A DNA stretch of 64,000 nucleotides from Lachnospiraceae bacterium. Its GTDB lineage: Bacteria > Bacillota > Clostridia > Lachnospirales > Lachnospiraceae. Location of the stretch: contig CAJTIU010000008.1 in NCBI GenBank assembly GCA_910576335.1, forward strand, positions 1 to 64,000, read 5' to 3'. The notes under the pieces are model-generated. The model searched no databases, had not been told where the DNA came from, and was given only the letters and a program-made list of their open reading frames with translations. How positions within the stretch are numbered: the first letter of the stretch is position 1; every line of letters starts with the position of its first letter. Positions 17,594-27,288 of this stretch are shown in pieces. A program made the translations under genes and the position numbers.

Positions 17594-19630
17594 CACGAGT
17601 GCTGAGTATGCCCCCATGTTTACAACCAGATTTCCACCCTGCACGAGATACTCCTCATAATCCAGCGTATACCCGTCGGCCCAGGAGTAGAGAAGCCTCC
17701 GCATCCGGCAGTCCGCGGGCACCTCGGCCTCCCACACCGGTACTGTTACTGATTCCAGGTCAGTGCCGTTATTTATTATCACAATGATCTGTTCATCCTG
17801 CGTAAATCTTCCGTACGCAATGATATTTTCCCGCCAGGCAAGCATCTTCAGGGATCCGGTTTTTAGCGGAGCACAGGCTTTATGGATACGGATAATATCC
17901 TTGTGGAATGCCAGAAGTTCCTGATTTTCCCTGCCCCAGGGATATGTCCTTCTGTTGTCGGGATCCGTAAAGCCGCAGACTCCTGCCTCGTCCCCGTAAT
18001 ATATGGTGGGAGCGCCCACCCAGGTCATCTGTATCACAACGGCCTCGCGCATCACCGCTTCATTTACATATGCTTCTGCTGCTTCCGGCCCCAGACGGTC
18101 AGCCCTTCCGACCATGTGGTTCGTCCGTGTCAGAAACCGGGAATGGTCGTGGTTCGACAACTCATTCATGGCAATCTCCAGGGACGGTGTCAGCATATTT
18201 GCCATATGATGAGTAATCGAATTCACGAAGTAATCCCCATTGCCCCGCAGCTCGTCGCGGCTTTCGTCGCTGTGTTTTTCCATTCCTGTAAGGAACCAGG
18301 TCACAGGTTCCATGAATGCATCATAGTTCATGACTGTATCCCACTCATCTCCCTGAAGCCATTCCCCGGGATCCCCATAATGCTCTGCCAGGATGACTGC
18401 TTCCGGGTTTGCATCCTTGACCACGTTCCGGAATTTTTTCCAAAAGGTATGGTTATATTCATTGGTCATCCCCAGATCTGCTGCCACATCCAGCCTCCAG
18501 CCGTCTGCGTTAAAGGGCGGTGACACCCATTTCCGTCCGACCTTAAGTATATAGTCCTCAAGCTCCTTCGAGCCCTCATAGTTCAGCTTGGGAAGTGTAT
18601 CGTGCCCCCACCAGCCGTCATAGCTCGTGTTATAGGGCCAGTTTTCCTCATTTTCATCATAAAACTTAAAATATCTCCGGTACGGGCTGTCTGCAGAAAT
18701 ATATGCTCCCGGTGCGTAATCCTCCTGGTTCTCATAGACACGCTCCCTGTCCATCCACTTGTTAAAAGAACCGCAGTGGTTAAACACACCGTCCAGAATA
18801 ATCTTCATGCCTCTTCTGTGAAGCTCCTCCACGAGCTTTATAAACAGCTCATTGCTGGCTTCCAGATTGCGCAGATCCGCCGTCCGCTTCTGATATTTCC
18901 CCGCCAGGGCATTATCCGTGACGCCGTCCGGCAGCACCTCGCCGCCGTCTTCCACGATCACGCCGTAATGCGGGTCTATATAATCATAATCCTGTATATC
19001 ATATTTATGGTTGGAAGGAGATACAAAAAGCGGATTAAAATAAAGCACCTCCACCCCCAGATCCTGGAGGTAGTCAAGCTTATCCATAACTCCCTTCAGA
19101 TCCCCGCCGTAAAATTCGCGCACACCCATACTGGCGGGATATTTATCCCAGTTCTCAACCTTCTGGCTATAGCCTCCGATATAATAGTATTCATTTGTCT
19201 CAACATCATTAGAAGGATCTCCGTTATAAAAACGGTCCGTATAAATCTGGTAAAAAACTGCGCCCTTCGCCCAGTCCGGCGTTGCGAATCCTGGAACAAT
19301 CACAAAATCATAAAATCCTTCTATGTGGTCTGATATGCCATCCCTGTTGAAATAGCATACTTCCCGGCCGTCCCAGATCTCAAAAGAATACTGGAACGGC
19401 TCGCCGTCCAGCCTCCAACGAATCGTGTAATAATCAAACTCTCCCTTTACCCTTTCCTTCCCAGGATCCTCCTTTTCCAAATCATAGCTGCCTGATGCTG
19501 TAATCATCCTGACACGTAAGACATCGTCTTTTGCCGTGCGGAACCTTAAAGTCACCACCTCGTTTTTTTCAGGCTGCGGCGGTATACGATAAGCATTTGT
19601 TCCATCACAGAATAATGCTTCTTTTCTCAT
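17579..19630 (-). CDS. Alpha-glycosidase, GH13 (neopullulanase/cyclomaltodextrinase type)
   Basis: 683 aa. An N-terminal beta-sandwich (about residues 1-120, CBM34-like) precedes a GH13 barrel. Catalytic residues: nucleophile Asp in GWRLDVAADL, acid/base Glu in AVILAEHYGDP, third Asp in LSNHDHSRF. No signal peptide, so it probably acts inside the cell on maltodextrins or cyclodextrins. ATG 19630 follows AGGGG at good spacing; a TTG three codons upstream is possible. The C-terminal LGTG and stop lie within a REP. Confidence 0.9.
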   Translation of the reverse strand: MRKEALFCDGTNAYRIPPQPEKNEVVTLRFRTAKDDVLRVRMITASGSYDLEKEDPGKERVKGEFDYYTIRWRLDGEPFQYSFEIWDGREVCYFNRDGISDHIEGFYDFVIVPGFATPDWAKGAVFYQIYTDRFYNGDPSNDVETNEYYYIGGYSQKVENWDKYPASMGVREFYGGDLKGVMDKLDYLQDLGVEVLYFNPLFVSPSNHKYDIQDYDYIDPHYGVIVEDGGEVLPDGVTDNALAGKYQKRTADLRNLEASNELFIKLVEELHRRGMKIILDGVFNHCGSFNKWMDRERVYENQEDYAPGAYISADSPYRRYFKFYDENEENWPYNTSYDGWWGHDTLPKLNYEGSKELEDYILKVGRKWVSPPFNADGWRLDVAADLGMTNEYNHTFWKKFRNVVKDANPEAVILAEHYGDPGEWLQGDEWDTVMNYDAFMEPVTWFLTGMEKHSDESRDELRGNGDYFVNSITHHMANMLTPSLEIAMNELSNHDHSRFLTRTNHMVGRADRLGPEAAEAYVNEAVMREAVVIQMTWVGAPTIYYGDEAGVCGFTDPDNRRTYPWGRENQELLAFHKDIIRIHKACAPLKTGSLKMLAWRENIIAYGRFTQDEQIIVIINNGTDLESVTVPVWEAEVPADCRMRRLLYSWADGYTLDYEEYLVQGGNLVVNMGAYSALVLGTG

Positions 19631-19679
19631 GACTGTCAACCCCTTCTATTTAGTCACTTTCTCACCGTCTGCAAATATT

Positions 19680-19806
19680 TATACTGCGCGCCAGATAAAT
19701 CTGCCGTGCAGTATAACATCATGCGCACAGCCACATAAGGAAATATGCCGCTTTGCGGCTGTGGCTGGCGCGATACTCACGGCAGATTTCATTGGTCGTG
19801 AGTATA
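19680..19806. repeat. Inverted-repeat element, TATACT...AGTATA family
   Basis: About 127 bp with ends TATACTGCGCGCCAG and GGTCGTGAGTATA. Nested inverted repeats include CGCGCCAG/CTGGCGCG and ATACTCACG/CGTGAGTAT. The right 25 bp recurs almost exactly at 37831-37855. Fills the gap between the glycosidase and ftsH; no gene. Confidence 0.7.
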
Positions 19807-19841
19807 ATTCCCGCTACTGCTCAGTACCTTCACAGCAGTTA

Positions 19842-21677
19842 TCAGTTTTCTCCACTGCTAAATAAAGCTTCAAACTCCTCCCTGGATATCTTTTCCTTCT
19901 CCAGCAAAAGATCTGCACAGGCATGAAGCACATTATCATACTGATGAATAATCTCCTTTGCCTTTGCATAGCACTCATCAATAATACGCTTCACTTCCTT
20001 ATCGATCACGGTCGCCACGCTCTCCCCGTAGCGTCTCTGCGTATGTGTCAGATCGCGCCCGATGAACACCTCCTCACTGTCATCGTCATAATTAATCAAT
20101 CCCACGGTCTCAGACATACCGAACTTCGTCACCATGGACTTTGCCAGTCCGGTCGCCTGCTTGATATCCTGGGAAGCTCCTGTTGTAATATCGTCAAATA
20201 CCTCTTCCTCTGCCACACGTCCGCCAAGCGCCACCGTAATATCCTGCAGCATCTTCCCTTTTGTGTTAAACATCTCATCCCTCTCAGGCAGCGGCATTGT
20301 ATATCCGCCTGCTCCCCCGGTTGGAATGATGGACACACTGTACACTGGCCCCACATCCGGAAGGACATGGAATAAAATTGCATGCCCTGCCTCATGAAAT
20401 GCAGTAATCTTCTTTTCCTTATCGGAAATAACACGGCTTTTCTTCTCTGCTCCGATTCCCACCTTAACGAACGCCTTCTTAACATCCTCCTGGAGGAGGA
20501 ACATGCGTCCCTCCTTTGCAGAGATAATCGCCGCTTCATTCAGGAGATTCTCAAGATCCGCCCCGGTAAAGCCCGCCGTTGTCTGGGCAATCTGTTTAAG
20601 GTCAATCTCCTCGCTTAAGGGCTTGCCCTTTGCATGGACGCGGAGAATCTCTTCTCTCCCCTGGACATCCGGCCTTCCCACCATAACCTTGCGGTCAAAA
20701 CGGCCTGGTCTTAAGATCGCCGGATCAAGGATATCCACGCGGTTCGTGGCCGCCATTACAATAATTCCTTCATTTACCCCGAACCCGTCCATCTCTACAA
20801 GAAGCTGGTTCAGCGTCTGCTCCCTCTCATCATGTCCGCCGCCCATACCGGTTCCTCTTCTTCTGGCCACGGCGTCAATCTCATCTATAAAAATAATACA
20901 TGGAGCGTTTCTCTTTGCGTCCTCGAACAGATCACGGACACGGGAAGCTCCCACGCCGACAAACATTTCCACAAAATCAGATCCTGAAATCGTGAAAAAC
21001 GGAACCCCCGCCTCCCCGGCAACTGCCTTGGCAAGCAGCGTCTTACCAGTACCCGGAGGTCCTACAAGAAGCACACCCTTGGGAATTCTGGCTCCCACCT
21101 GGATATATTTCTTCGGAGCCTTTAAGAAATCTACAATCTCCTCCAGCTCTTCCTTTTCCTCCTTAAGACCTGCCACCTGGCCGAACGTAATCTTCCTGTC
21201 ACTGTCGGTGCTCAGCCGTGCGCGGCTCTTTCCAAAATTCATGGCCTTTGCATTGCCCCCGCCGCCCTGACGGTTCATGAGGAAAAAAATGACCAAAAGC
21301 GCGCCTACTGTAATAAGCACCGGCAGAATTGTCGTTGCAAACCAGTTATCCTGCGGAATGTCCGGCATCACATATGAAATATTCTTCTCCTGCAAATAAT
21401 CCTGGATATCATTTACGTCTGACACGTACAGATAGCAAATCTCATCTCCCTCATCGCCTCTCAGCGTAAGCTGTACACGTCCGGTAGGAACCGCTTTATT
21501 CTGGGTGATGATAATATTTCTTACTTTTTCTGAATCAATGATGCTCTCGAACTTCTTCCAGGTAATCTCATCTTCCCTCTGGTCAAAGCGGTTCGTGAAC
21601 CATAGCATTGCAAATAAAATGATGATAAGCGAGAGCAGCATCCCGCTGCCCAGTCCTCTGTTCTTTCTTGTATTCAA
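19842..21677 (-). CDS. ftsH: ATP-dependent zinc metalloprotease FtsH
   Basis: 611 aa. Two N-terminal transmembrane segments (about 12-28 and 114-134), Walker A GPPGTGKT at 206-213, second region of homology, and the zinc motif HEAGH near 425. Membrane-anchored AAA+ protease that degrades misfolded and regulatory proteins. The start is TTG 21677 with AGGGG upstream. Downstream of hpt in the conserved tilS-hpt-ftsH order. Confidence 0.97.
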   Translation of the reverse strand: MNTRKNRGLGSGMLLSLIIILFAMLWFTNRFDQREDEITWKKFESIIDSEKVRNIIITQNKAVPTGRVQLTLRGDEGDEICYLYVSDVNDIQDYLQEKNISYVMPDIPQDNWFATTILPVLITVGALLVIFFLMNRQGGGGNAKAMNFGKSRARLSTDSDRKITFGQVAGLKEEKEELEEIVDFLKAPKKYIQVGARIPKGVLLVGPPGTGKTLLAKAVAGEAGVPFFTISGSDFVEMFVGVGASRVRDLFEDAKRNAPCIIFIDEIDAVARRRGTGMGGGHDEREQTLNQLLVEMDGFGVNEGIIVMAATNRVDILDPAILRPGRFDRKVMVGRPDVQGREEILRVHAKGKPLSEEIDLKQIAQTTAGFTGADLENLLNEAAIISAKEGRMFLLQEDVKKAFVKVGIGAEKKSRVISDKEKKITAFHEAGHAILFHVLPDVGPVYSVSIIPTGGAGGYTMPLPERDEMFNTKGKMLQDITVALGGRVAEEEVFDDITTGASQDIKQATGLAKSMVTKFGMSETVGLINYDDDSEEVFIGRDLTHTQRRYGESVATVIDKEVKRIIDECYAKAKEIIHQYDNVLHACADLLLEKEKISREEFEALFSSGEN

Positions 21678-21694
21678 CCTACTTAAGCCCCTTT

Positions 21695-22222
21695 CTACTC
21701 CACACCTTCCAAAACTCCGATGTATGGTAGATTTCTATATTTTTGTGCATAATCAAGCCCGTATCCTACTACGAACCGATCCTCAATCTCGAATCCGGTA
21801 TAGTCCACCTTCACATTCCGGATCCTCCTGTCCGGTTTATCCAGCAGGGTGCACAGCCTCATACTGTTCGGGCGGCGCTTCGCAAGGATCTCAAGAAGGT
21901 AGGAGAGCGTCCTGCCCGAATCAACAATATCCTCCACCACAAGGACATCCCTGCCTTCCAGCGGCTCATCCAGATCCTTTGCAATCTTCACCACGCCACT
22001 TGACGAAGTCCCGTCTCCGTAGCTGCTCACACTCATAAAATCCATGGAAACCGGAACGCTGATTCTTTTGGCCAGCTCGCACATAAAAAATACGCCCCCC
22101 TTTAGAACACAGATCAGATGAATCTGCTTTCCCTTATAATCCTCACTGATCATCCGGCCCAGTTCTTCAACCCTCTTCGCGACCTCTTCCTCACTGTGCA
22201 ATATACTAATCGTCTCTGCCAT
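21695..22222 (-). CDS. hpt: Hypoxanthine phosphoribosyltransferase
   Basis: 175 aa. Salvages hypoxanthine/guanine with PRPP; PRPP loop VLVVEDIVDSGRTL at residues 93-106. ATG 22222 has GGAGGAG upstream and is preferred to the ORF start at 22246. It overlaps the tilS 3' end by 17 bp, so translation is coupled. Confidence 0.95.
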   Translation of the reverse strand: MAETISILHSEEEVAKRVEELGRMISEDYKGKQIHLICVLKGGVFFMCELAKRISVPVSMDFMSVSSYGDGTSSSGVVKIAKDLDEPLEGRDVLVVEDIVDSGRTLSYLLEILAKRRPNSMRLCTLLDKPDRRIRNVKVDYTGFEIEDRFVVGYGLDYAQKYRNLPYIGVLEGVE

Positions 22223-23567
22223 CTTTTTCTCCTCCGTAAAACTCAATCTCCAGAATCCGGCTTGTTTTGTCTGTCACCTGGTACATCTGGTTCTGCCTGT
22301 AGCCTACAACCCACATAATATGCGGACCGTCCGCCGCAAGCCAGATCCTGCTGCGCTTTTCCTGCGGTATCTTCTGATTAATAAAAAACTGCTTCAGCTT
22401 CTGGGTATTCCCATATTTATCTATCGTAAGATAATCACCTGGTTCCCTGTGCCTTATTTTAACAGTATTTTTAATTATATCATAGTCAAACCATTTCGTG
22501 TAGTTTTTTTGTGGAAATGTCTCCGCTGATTCACATTTTTTTATAATCCGAAGTTGAAAACCGGCATCTTCCTCCTCCCTGGCAGCCATTTTCTGTGTTG
22601 AAAATCGTATCCCTTCATAGCAGCGGACAGCGGTCAGTCCATAAGGAAAATCAAGCCTGCGCCCCGGCTGTTTTTTCAGAAGCTCCTCCGTAAGCCTCAC
22701 ATGAACTGCCTCAATATCCTTCCTGTGCCCTGCAGCCGTGCAGATTGCTTCATAGAGAACATAGGGCCTAAGCGCCTCATCAATCCGGTAATAGTCCCCG
22801 GTTCCAAGCAGCAGTCCCCCTTCCTCCTCTTTTACCGCACATGTATGAAGGAGCCTTACTGCCTCCCGGCCAATATAATCCCCGAGGGTACGCATCCTCT
22901 GTGCTGTCTCTGCTATGTGAAGGACTGTCTGCTCATTCATCCTGCTTTCCATAAGGGGTATAATCTCATTCCGAATCCGGTTTCTCGTATAAATATTCTG
23001 CATATTTGTCTTATCTTTACAATAAGATATTCCCCATTTTCCCAGATATGATTCAATCTCTGCGCGTTTCACGCACAAAAGAGGGCGGATCCACCTGCCG
23101 GATACCGGGGCAATTCCTCCCATTCCCTTAAGGGCAGTACCCCTGCACAGGTTCCATAGAACGGTCTCCGCGTTATCATTCATATGGTGGGCAAGGGCAA
23201 TCTTCGTCCCCTTCTGTTCTCTTAAGACCCGTTCAAATACCTCTCTTCTTACCTCGCGTCCGGCCTCCTCCTCCGTAAGGCCATGCTCCCTGGCATAAGC
23301 CGGGACATTTTCCCTGTGAACGGTAAGCGTGATGCCTTCCTCCGCACACATCCTGCGTACGAATGCCTCATCCCGGTCCGCATCCGCCCCCCTGATTCCA
23401 TGATGTACGTGAACACAATGAAGCGGAATCCCTGTTTCCTTTGACATCTTTAAAAGTATGAAAAGAAGGCATACAGAGTCTGCACCTCCAGATACGCCTA
23501 TAATCACTTTATCATTTTTCGCAAGCATATGATAATGCTCTACGTACGCCTTTACCTTCTCATACAT
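22206..23567 (-). CDS. tilS: tRNA(Ile)-lysidine synthase
   Basis: 453 aa. Attaches lysine to C34 of the tRNA(Ile) with anticodon CAU so that it reads AUA. ATP-pyrophosphatase loop SGGADS at 26-31, then the TilS substrate-binding and C-terminal domains. ATG 23567 lies at good spacing from AGAGGAG; the ORF extends 6 codons further upstream. Confidence 0.95.
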   Translation of the reverse strand: MYEKVKAYVEHYHMLAKNDKVIIGVSGGADSVCLLFILLKMSKETGIPLHCVHVHHGIRGADADRDEAFVRRMCAEEGITLTVHRENVPAYAREHGLTEEEAGREVRREVFERVLREQKGTKIALAHHMNDNAETVLWNLCRGTALKGMGGIAPVSGRWIRPLLCVKRAEIESYLGKWGISYCKDKTNMQNIYTRNRIRNEIIPLMESRMNEQTVLHIAETAQRMRTLGDYIGREAVRLLHTCAVKEEEGGLLLGTGDYYRIDEALRPYVLYEAICTAAGHRKDIEAVHVRLTEELLKKQPGRRLDFPYGLTAVRCYEGIRFSTQKMAAREEEDAGFQLRIIKKCESAETFPQKNYTKWFDYDIIKNTVKIRHREPGDYLTIDKYGNTQKLKQFFINQKIPQEKRSRIWLAADGPHIMWVVGYRQNQMYQVTDKTSRILEIEFYGGEKDGRDD

Positions 23568-23584
23568 ACGGGAACTCCTCTGCA

Positions 23585-23644
23585 CTTAGGAACTGCGAAA
23601 AATCCTGTGCAATTTGCTAAAGTTATTTTTTCACAGTTTCTTAG
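23585..23644. repeat. Short inverted-repeat element, AGGAACTG family, copy 1
   Basis: CTTAGGAACTG at the left and CAGTTTCTTAG at the right with A/T-rich centre containing AATTTGCTAAAGTTATTT. Same design as the copies at 41.6, 42.0 and 43.9 kb. Intergenic between tilS and spoIIE. Confidence 0.6.
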
Positions 23645-23726
23645 CCCAGGCTTCCATGTTCGGATGCCCGGGATAATAACTCTTTCTTTCATCTTATAGA
23701 AATTTCCCGAAAAATGCAAGTATTCT

Positions 23727-25136
23727 TTAGATTCTCCACACTCCTATTACCAAAATCGTCATATCATCTACCGGTTTTTCGCCCGAACACTCCAATACCC
23801 GCTCCAGAATGTGGTGCGCAAGCTCCTTGGGGTTCTGCATATCTGCCTCGCTGATAAACTGACTCATAAGGCTGTCCTGCCTGGCAGCCGGAAGTGCATC
23901 TAGTACCCCGTCCGTCACCATAATCACAAAATCCCCTGAGTTCAGTTCCCTTGTCTGTGTATCAATCTCAATATCCTGTATCACACCTATGGGAAGCGCA
24001 GCCGAGTGAATCTTTTCCACCTTATCTTCCTTCTTAATAAACGTAGCAGCGGCGCCAGCCTTCACGAACTCGCATTCCCCGCTGTACAGATCAAAAAGGC
24101 ACACATCAATTGTTGAAAAACGCACCTCCTCACGTCCAATCACAAGCGCTGTGTTCATAAGCTGGATGGCTGTCTTTACCGGAAAGCCGGCGTCAAGAAG
24201 CTCCTCTAAAAGCTCCACCACCATGGTGCTCTCCCTGAACGCCTCCTCACCGGCTCCCATTCCGTCCGAGAGCGCTGCTCCCTTCTTGCCTCCCGGAAGA
24301 TCCGTCAAAAGAAAAGTATCTCCCGAAATCCGGTCACAGTCCTTTCCAATCTTTGCAATCCCCTGTAATGTATGAAACCTGGCTCCCTCCACGCAGGTAA
24401 CTGTACAATACTCATCTCCCACAATGGGCCGCTCCCCCTGCTCTGGCATCATAATACGCCCCACAAGGTTCCCCACCTCAGCCGCCAGCTCCTTAACCGG
24501 AATCACATGCCCTTTGGTTGCCTTAATTGTAAGATGAATTTCATATTTCCCATTTGGCGTAATATAAAACACGGAAGACAACATCTTCACCCCTGATTTG
24601 CGCAGATGCGTCTTAATCTTCTTCTCCAGATGCTCGTCCTCAAAAATCCCCGCGTCCAGCTCCCGTGTCGTATACCGGATGGTCTTCGCAAAATTCTCAA
24701 GCTGCTTCGCATATCCCTCCCGGTTCTGCACCAGCTTATTATTCCACACCAGCCTCTGCTTGGCACTCTCAAAGGTCTCCAGTGTCTCCCTCAGAAACCG
24801 GGGCGCCAGAATACACTGCTTCTGAAGCCTCCTCTTAAGTTCCACATTCAGTTCCGCACCATATTCCTCCACAGCACACAGAATCTCATACATCATGTGA
24901 TAGGTCACAAGCCGCCTCTCCCCCAGACACCCTTCTTTATTCTCACAATTTTCACACACCTTCTCCGTGACACGGCGGAACATATCCTCATTCTCTTCCT
25001 TCGTAAATGTCCTCCTGTAGTCCGCAAGCCTCAAAAACGTGTCCGACAGATGACCTAGCGAATCTGCAAGCTTGTCCATCTGGATAACATACGGATTCAG
25101 GAAGGTGCTCTTCTCTCTCTCTTTCAAATCAGGCAT
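23727..25136 (-). CDS. spoIIE: SpoIIE-family PP2C phosphatase lacking the membrane domain
   Basis: 469 aa. The C-terminal half is a SpoIIE/PP2C phosphatase with metal-binding aspartates in LSDGMGAG, VTDGVLDA and VDDMTIL. In sporulation this enzyme dephosphorylates SpoIIAA and so frees sigma-F. B. subtilis SpoIIE has ten transmembrane helices before the phosphatase; here I see none, and the N-terminal ~240 residues are soluble with a Cys cluster (CENCENKEGC). Position between divIC and tilS matches spoIIE. AAGGGAG precedes the ATG. Confidence 0.88.
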   Translation of the reverse strand: MPDLKEREKSTFLNPYVIQMDKLADSLGHLSDTFLRLADYRRTFTKEENEDMFRRVTEKVCENCENKEGCLGERRLVTYHMMYEILCAVEEYGAELNVELKRRLQKQCILAPRFLRETLETFESAKQRLVWNNKLVQNREGYAKQLENFAKTIRYTTRELDAGIFEDEHLEKKIKTHLRKSGVKMLSSVFYITPNGKYEIHLTIKATKGHVIPVKELAAEVGNLVGRIMMPEQGERPIVGDEYCTVTCVEGARFHTLQGIAKIGKDCDRISGDTFLLTDLPGGKKGAALSDGMGAGEEAFRESTMVVELLEELLDAGFPVKTAIQLMNTALVIGREEVRFSTIDVCLFDLYSGECEFVKAGAAATFIKKEDKVEKIHSAALPIGVIQDIEIDTQTRELNSGDFVIMVTDGVLDALPAARQDSLMSQFISEADMQNPKELAHHILERVLECSGEKPVDDMTILVIGVWRI

Positions 25137-25154
25137 TCGCTATACTCCCTTCGG

Positions 25155-25256
25155 TTGGGGACGGGGTATTTTTAAAATTACCCCGTCCCAGATTTAAAAT
25201 GACCTGTCCCTTTTTTAGTTGGGGACGGGGCATTTTTAAAAATGCCCCGTCCCCAA
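25155..25256. repeat. REP doublet R6
   Basis: Palindromes at 25155-25190 and 25219-25256 with linker GACCTGTCCCTTTTTTAG. The left palindrome has mismatched arms at its centre (GTATTTTT / AAATTAC). Sits 18 bp before the spoIIE start. Confidence 0.95.
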
Positions 25257-25267
25257 CCGGAACCCGG

Positions 25268-25301
25268 AAAAAGCTCCGGGCATACTGCCCGAAGCTTTTT
25301 C
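25268..25301 (-). terminator. Intrinsic terminator after divIC
   Basis: AAAAAGCTCCGGGCA / TGCCCGAAGCTTTTT hairpin with T-runs on both strands, 33 bp after the divIC stop. Together with the adjacent REP it separates divIC from spoIIE. Confidence 0.8.
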
Positions 25302-25333
25302 TTCCGTACCTCTCTCCCGTCCTCTTGTTCCTG

Positions 25334-25669
25334 TCACTTTGCCTTAAAGATAATCTCGTTCTTGTTCACCAGTCCCAACTTGTCCTTCGCTACTTCCTCG
25401 ACATACTCATCCGTTCCCACGTATTCTTCCAGCTCATCAATTTCAGAAGCGCGCTCTTTCTCATCTTCGATCTGCTTCTGAAGCTCTGCCTCCTGTGCCT
25501 GATAGATCCTGTCCTTTTCGCGGAGTGATACAGCGTTCGCAGACACAACAGCCATTAATAATAGAATTACAACGCCCACTGCAAACATGCTGCGTCTATG
25601 CCGGTTCGCATTTTGGCTTACATACCGCTTCTGCCGCCTTCTGCGGCTTTTGCTTCTTACATGTTTCAT
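25334..25669 (-). CDS. divIC: Septum formation initiator, DivIC/FtsB family
   Basis: 111 aa: basic cytoplasmic N-terminus, one transmembrane helix (about residues 28-48), then a coiled coil (about 49-85) and a C-terminal GLVNKNEIIF. Typical bitopic divisome protein that pairs with FtsL/DivIB. GGTGAAA precedes the ATG. Position after yabQ supports divIC. Confidence 0.9.
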   Translation of the reverse strand: MKHVRSKSRRRRQKRYVSQNANRHRRSMFAVGVVILLLMAVVSANAVSLREKDRIYQAQEAELQKQIEDEKERASEIDELEEYVGTDEYVEEVAKDKLGLVNKNEIIFKAK

Positions 25670-25753
25670 AATATTTCACCCTTATACCGGCTTTCGCGCC
25701 GGCGAATTCAACTCCCTGGAATATCCTTATCTTATCTTCTTTCAAATTGATTA

Positions 25754-26065
25754 TCAACACTTTTTGCGCAAAAAAATCTTCCAAAAATTTTTCAACTTTT
25801 TTACTAGAAGCGACATCAGTACAGCACCAATCACAACACCTAGTATAAAATGCCATCGGATTCTACCACTATTTGTTTGGTAAATTTGTATAAACAAATA
25901 GATAGCTGCACTGAACCAAAACACAAGATCTTCTATTCCCATTAGTATAAGGCTGTGCTTTATAATTTCACGGAAACATGTTAAACATCTATATGTAAGT
26001 CTGATGCTTGCCCCTGCGAGTACCGCTACGGCAAATACAATTACTTCCCTTTCGATTCCTGCCAT
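25754..26065 (-). CDS. yabQ: Spore cortex protein YabQ
   Basis: 103 aa with about three hydrophobic segments and the yabP-yabQ-divIC context. Needed for spore cortex formation in B. subtilis. I start it at ATG 26065 (MAGIEREV), 8 bp after the yabP stop; the longer frame overlaps yabP. Confidence 0.82.
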   Translation of the reverse strand: MAGIEREVIVFAVAVLAGASIRLTYRCLTCFREIIKHSLILMGIEDLVFWFSAAIYLFIQIYQTNSGRIRWHFILGVVIGAVLMSLLVKKLKNFWKIFLRKKC

Positions 26066-26072
26066 CTTCGTA

Positions 26073-26363
26073 TTACCTGAATAACTTAGAAAGCAGATTT
26101 TCCCCCTGCTTGGCCCCTGCATGCACATCAGAGTATGAGATGCTGTCAATGTTCCCCGACAGATCCACCTCCCCCTTCTCAAGGCTCAGCCTGTTAACAT
26201 GGAGATCTGTCCCTTTTACCATCATCATTCCCTGCTCCGTCTCCAGAAGTATTTCATTTAAATCAAAAGAAAGCACGTCTATAACCCCTGTTACCATACT
26301 CGTTTTTCGATTATTTACAACGAGTTTATGGTTTTTCTGCATCACTCTTTCTTCCATGCGCAT
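26073..26363 (-). CDS. yabP: Sporulation protein YabP
   Basis: 96 aa, YabP/YqfC family (HKLVVNNRKTSMVTGVIDVL ... GTDLHVNRLSLEKGEVDLSG). Sporulation-specific, cotranscribed with yabQ. Starts GTG 26366, ATG 26363 or ATG 26357 are all possible; AAAGG favours 26363. Confidence 0.85.
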   Translation of the reverse strand: MRMEERVMQKNHKLVVNNRKTSMVTGVIDVLSFDLNEILLETEQGMMMVKGTDLHVNRLSLEKGEVDLSGNIDSISYSDVHAGAKQGENLLSKLFR

Positions 26364-26406
26364 CACAACCTTTCTTAATAATCATATGAAAGGCTGTTTT
26401 CTTTTA

Positions 26407-26646
26407 TTACAAATATCTATATAATTCTTTTGCTTCGTCCTTCTTTGTTGTCTCCTGAATATCTAGCACCTCGACCTTGACCGTCTTTGTCCCAAACTGG
26501 ATTTCGATTATATCTCCTGCTTTTACCTTTACCGAAGCTTTGGAAGCTTTCCCGTTTACAAAGACCCGTCCCGCATCACACGCCTCATTTGCCACTGTTC
26601 TGCGCTTAATCAATCGTGATACCTTCAAAAATTTATCCAGTCTCAT
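26407..26646 (-). CDS. S4-domain RNA-binding protein (RqcP/YabO)
   Basis: 79 aa, almost entirely an S4 RNA-binding domain (MRLDKFLKVSRLIKRRTVAN). By family and position next to yabP this is the RqcP-type factor that assists C-terminal tailing of stalled nascent chains on 50S subunits. AGGAGG precedes the ATG. Confidence 0.88.
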   Translation of the reverse strand: MRLDKFLKVSRLIKRRTVANEACDAGRVFVNGKASKASVKVKAGDIIEIQFGTKTVKVEVLDIQETTKKDEAKELYRYL

Positions 26647-26692
26647 ATCCCCTGTTCCTCCTATAAATGTTCATAATTTATATCTGTGAGAC

Positions 26693-26723
26693 AAAAAAGC
26701 AGAGAGACCAAAGCCTCCCTGCT
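26693..26723 (-). terminator. Terminator after hup
   Basis: Minus-strand hairpin AGCAGGGAG/CTCTCTGCT followed by TTTTTT, between hup and the S4 gene. It would let hup be expressed at a higher level than the downstream genes. Confidence 0.7.
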
Positions 26724-26745
26724 GCTCTCAAACCAAGTCTGTTAT

Positions 26746-27021
26746 CTACTCATTAACAGCATCCTTTAATGCCTTGCCCGCTTTAAACTTCGGAACTCTG
26801 CAGGCGTCAATTCTCATCGTATCCCCTGTCTGCGGATTTCTCCCCTCTCTTGCAGCCCTTGTGCTCGTCTCAAATGTGCCAAATCCCACTAACTGTACCT
26901 TGTGGTCCTTCTTCAGTTCTGCTGTAACTACATCAACAAAAGCTTTTAATGCTTTTTCAGAATCTTTTTTTGATATCTCTGCCTGACTGGCAATAGCTGC
27001 TACTAATTCTGTTTTGTTCAT
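26746..27021 (-). CDS. hup: HU family DNA-binding protein
   Basis: 91 aa, the standard HU length, with the DNA-binding arm region GRNPQTGDTMRIDA and VGFGTFE. Bends and compacts DNA. GAGGAGG precedes the ATG. First gene of the sporulation/division cluster, with its own promoter and terminator. Confidence 0.97.
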   Translation of the reverse strand: MNKTELVAAIASQAEISKKDSEKALKAFVDVVTAELKKDHKVQLVGFGTFETSTRAAREGRNPQTGDTMRIDACRVPKFKAGKALKDAVNE

Positions 27022-27074
27022 GGATAAATTTCCTCCTCTTGTTTTTAACTCTGGGGCTTTTGCCTTTAGTTACT

Positions 27075-27103
27075 GTTATAACTGTTTTCACAATGTTTGT
27101 CAA
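27075..27103 (-). promoter_or_regulatory. hup promoter
   Basis: Minus strand TTGACA (27098-27103), 17 bp, TATAAC (27075-27080), about 55 bp before hup. Between here and 27288 I see only a hairpin (GAGCCAGTCA/TGACCGGCTC, near 27246-27271) and no gene. Confidence 0.75.
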
Positions 27104-27288
27104 GGTGATTCTATTGTTTTATCCGTATTTTTGCAATTACATATTACTGTTCACAGTCATGCCTGCAAACAGCAACCCACCTGCCCATTTAGAACCGCTC
27201 TCAGCAGTGGGGCGGGCTCCTTTGCAGAGCTTACGCTATGGCCCCGAGCCAGTCAGCAAAGTGACCGGCTCGGTCTGAGCTGTAACAA

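Noticed and set aside
27181-27288. tRNA gene near 27.2 kb
   Set aside because: The stems present do not form a cloverleaf and there is no T-loop GTTCGA motif.
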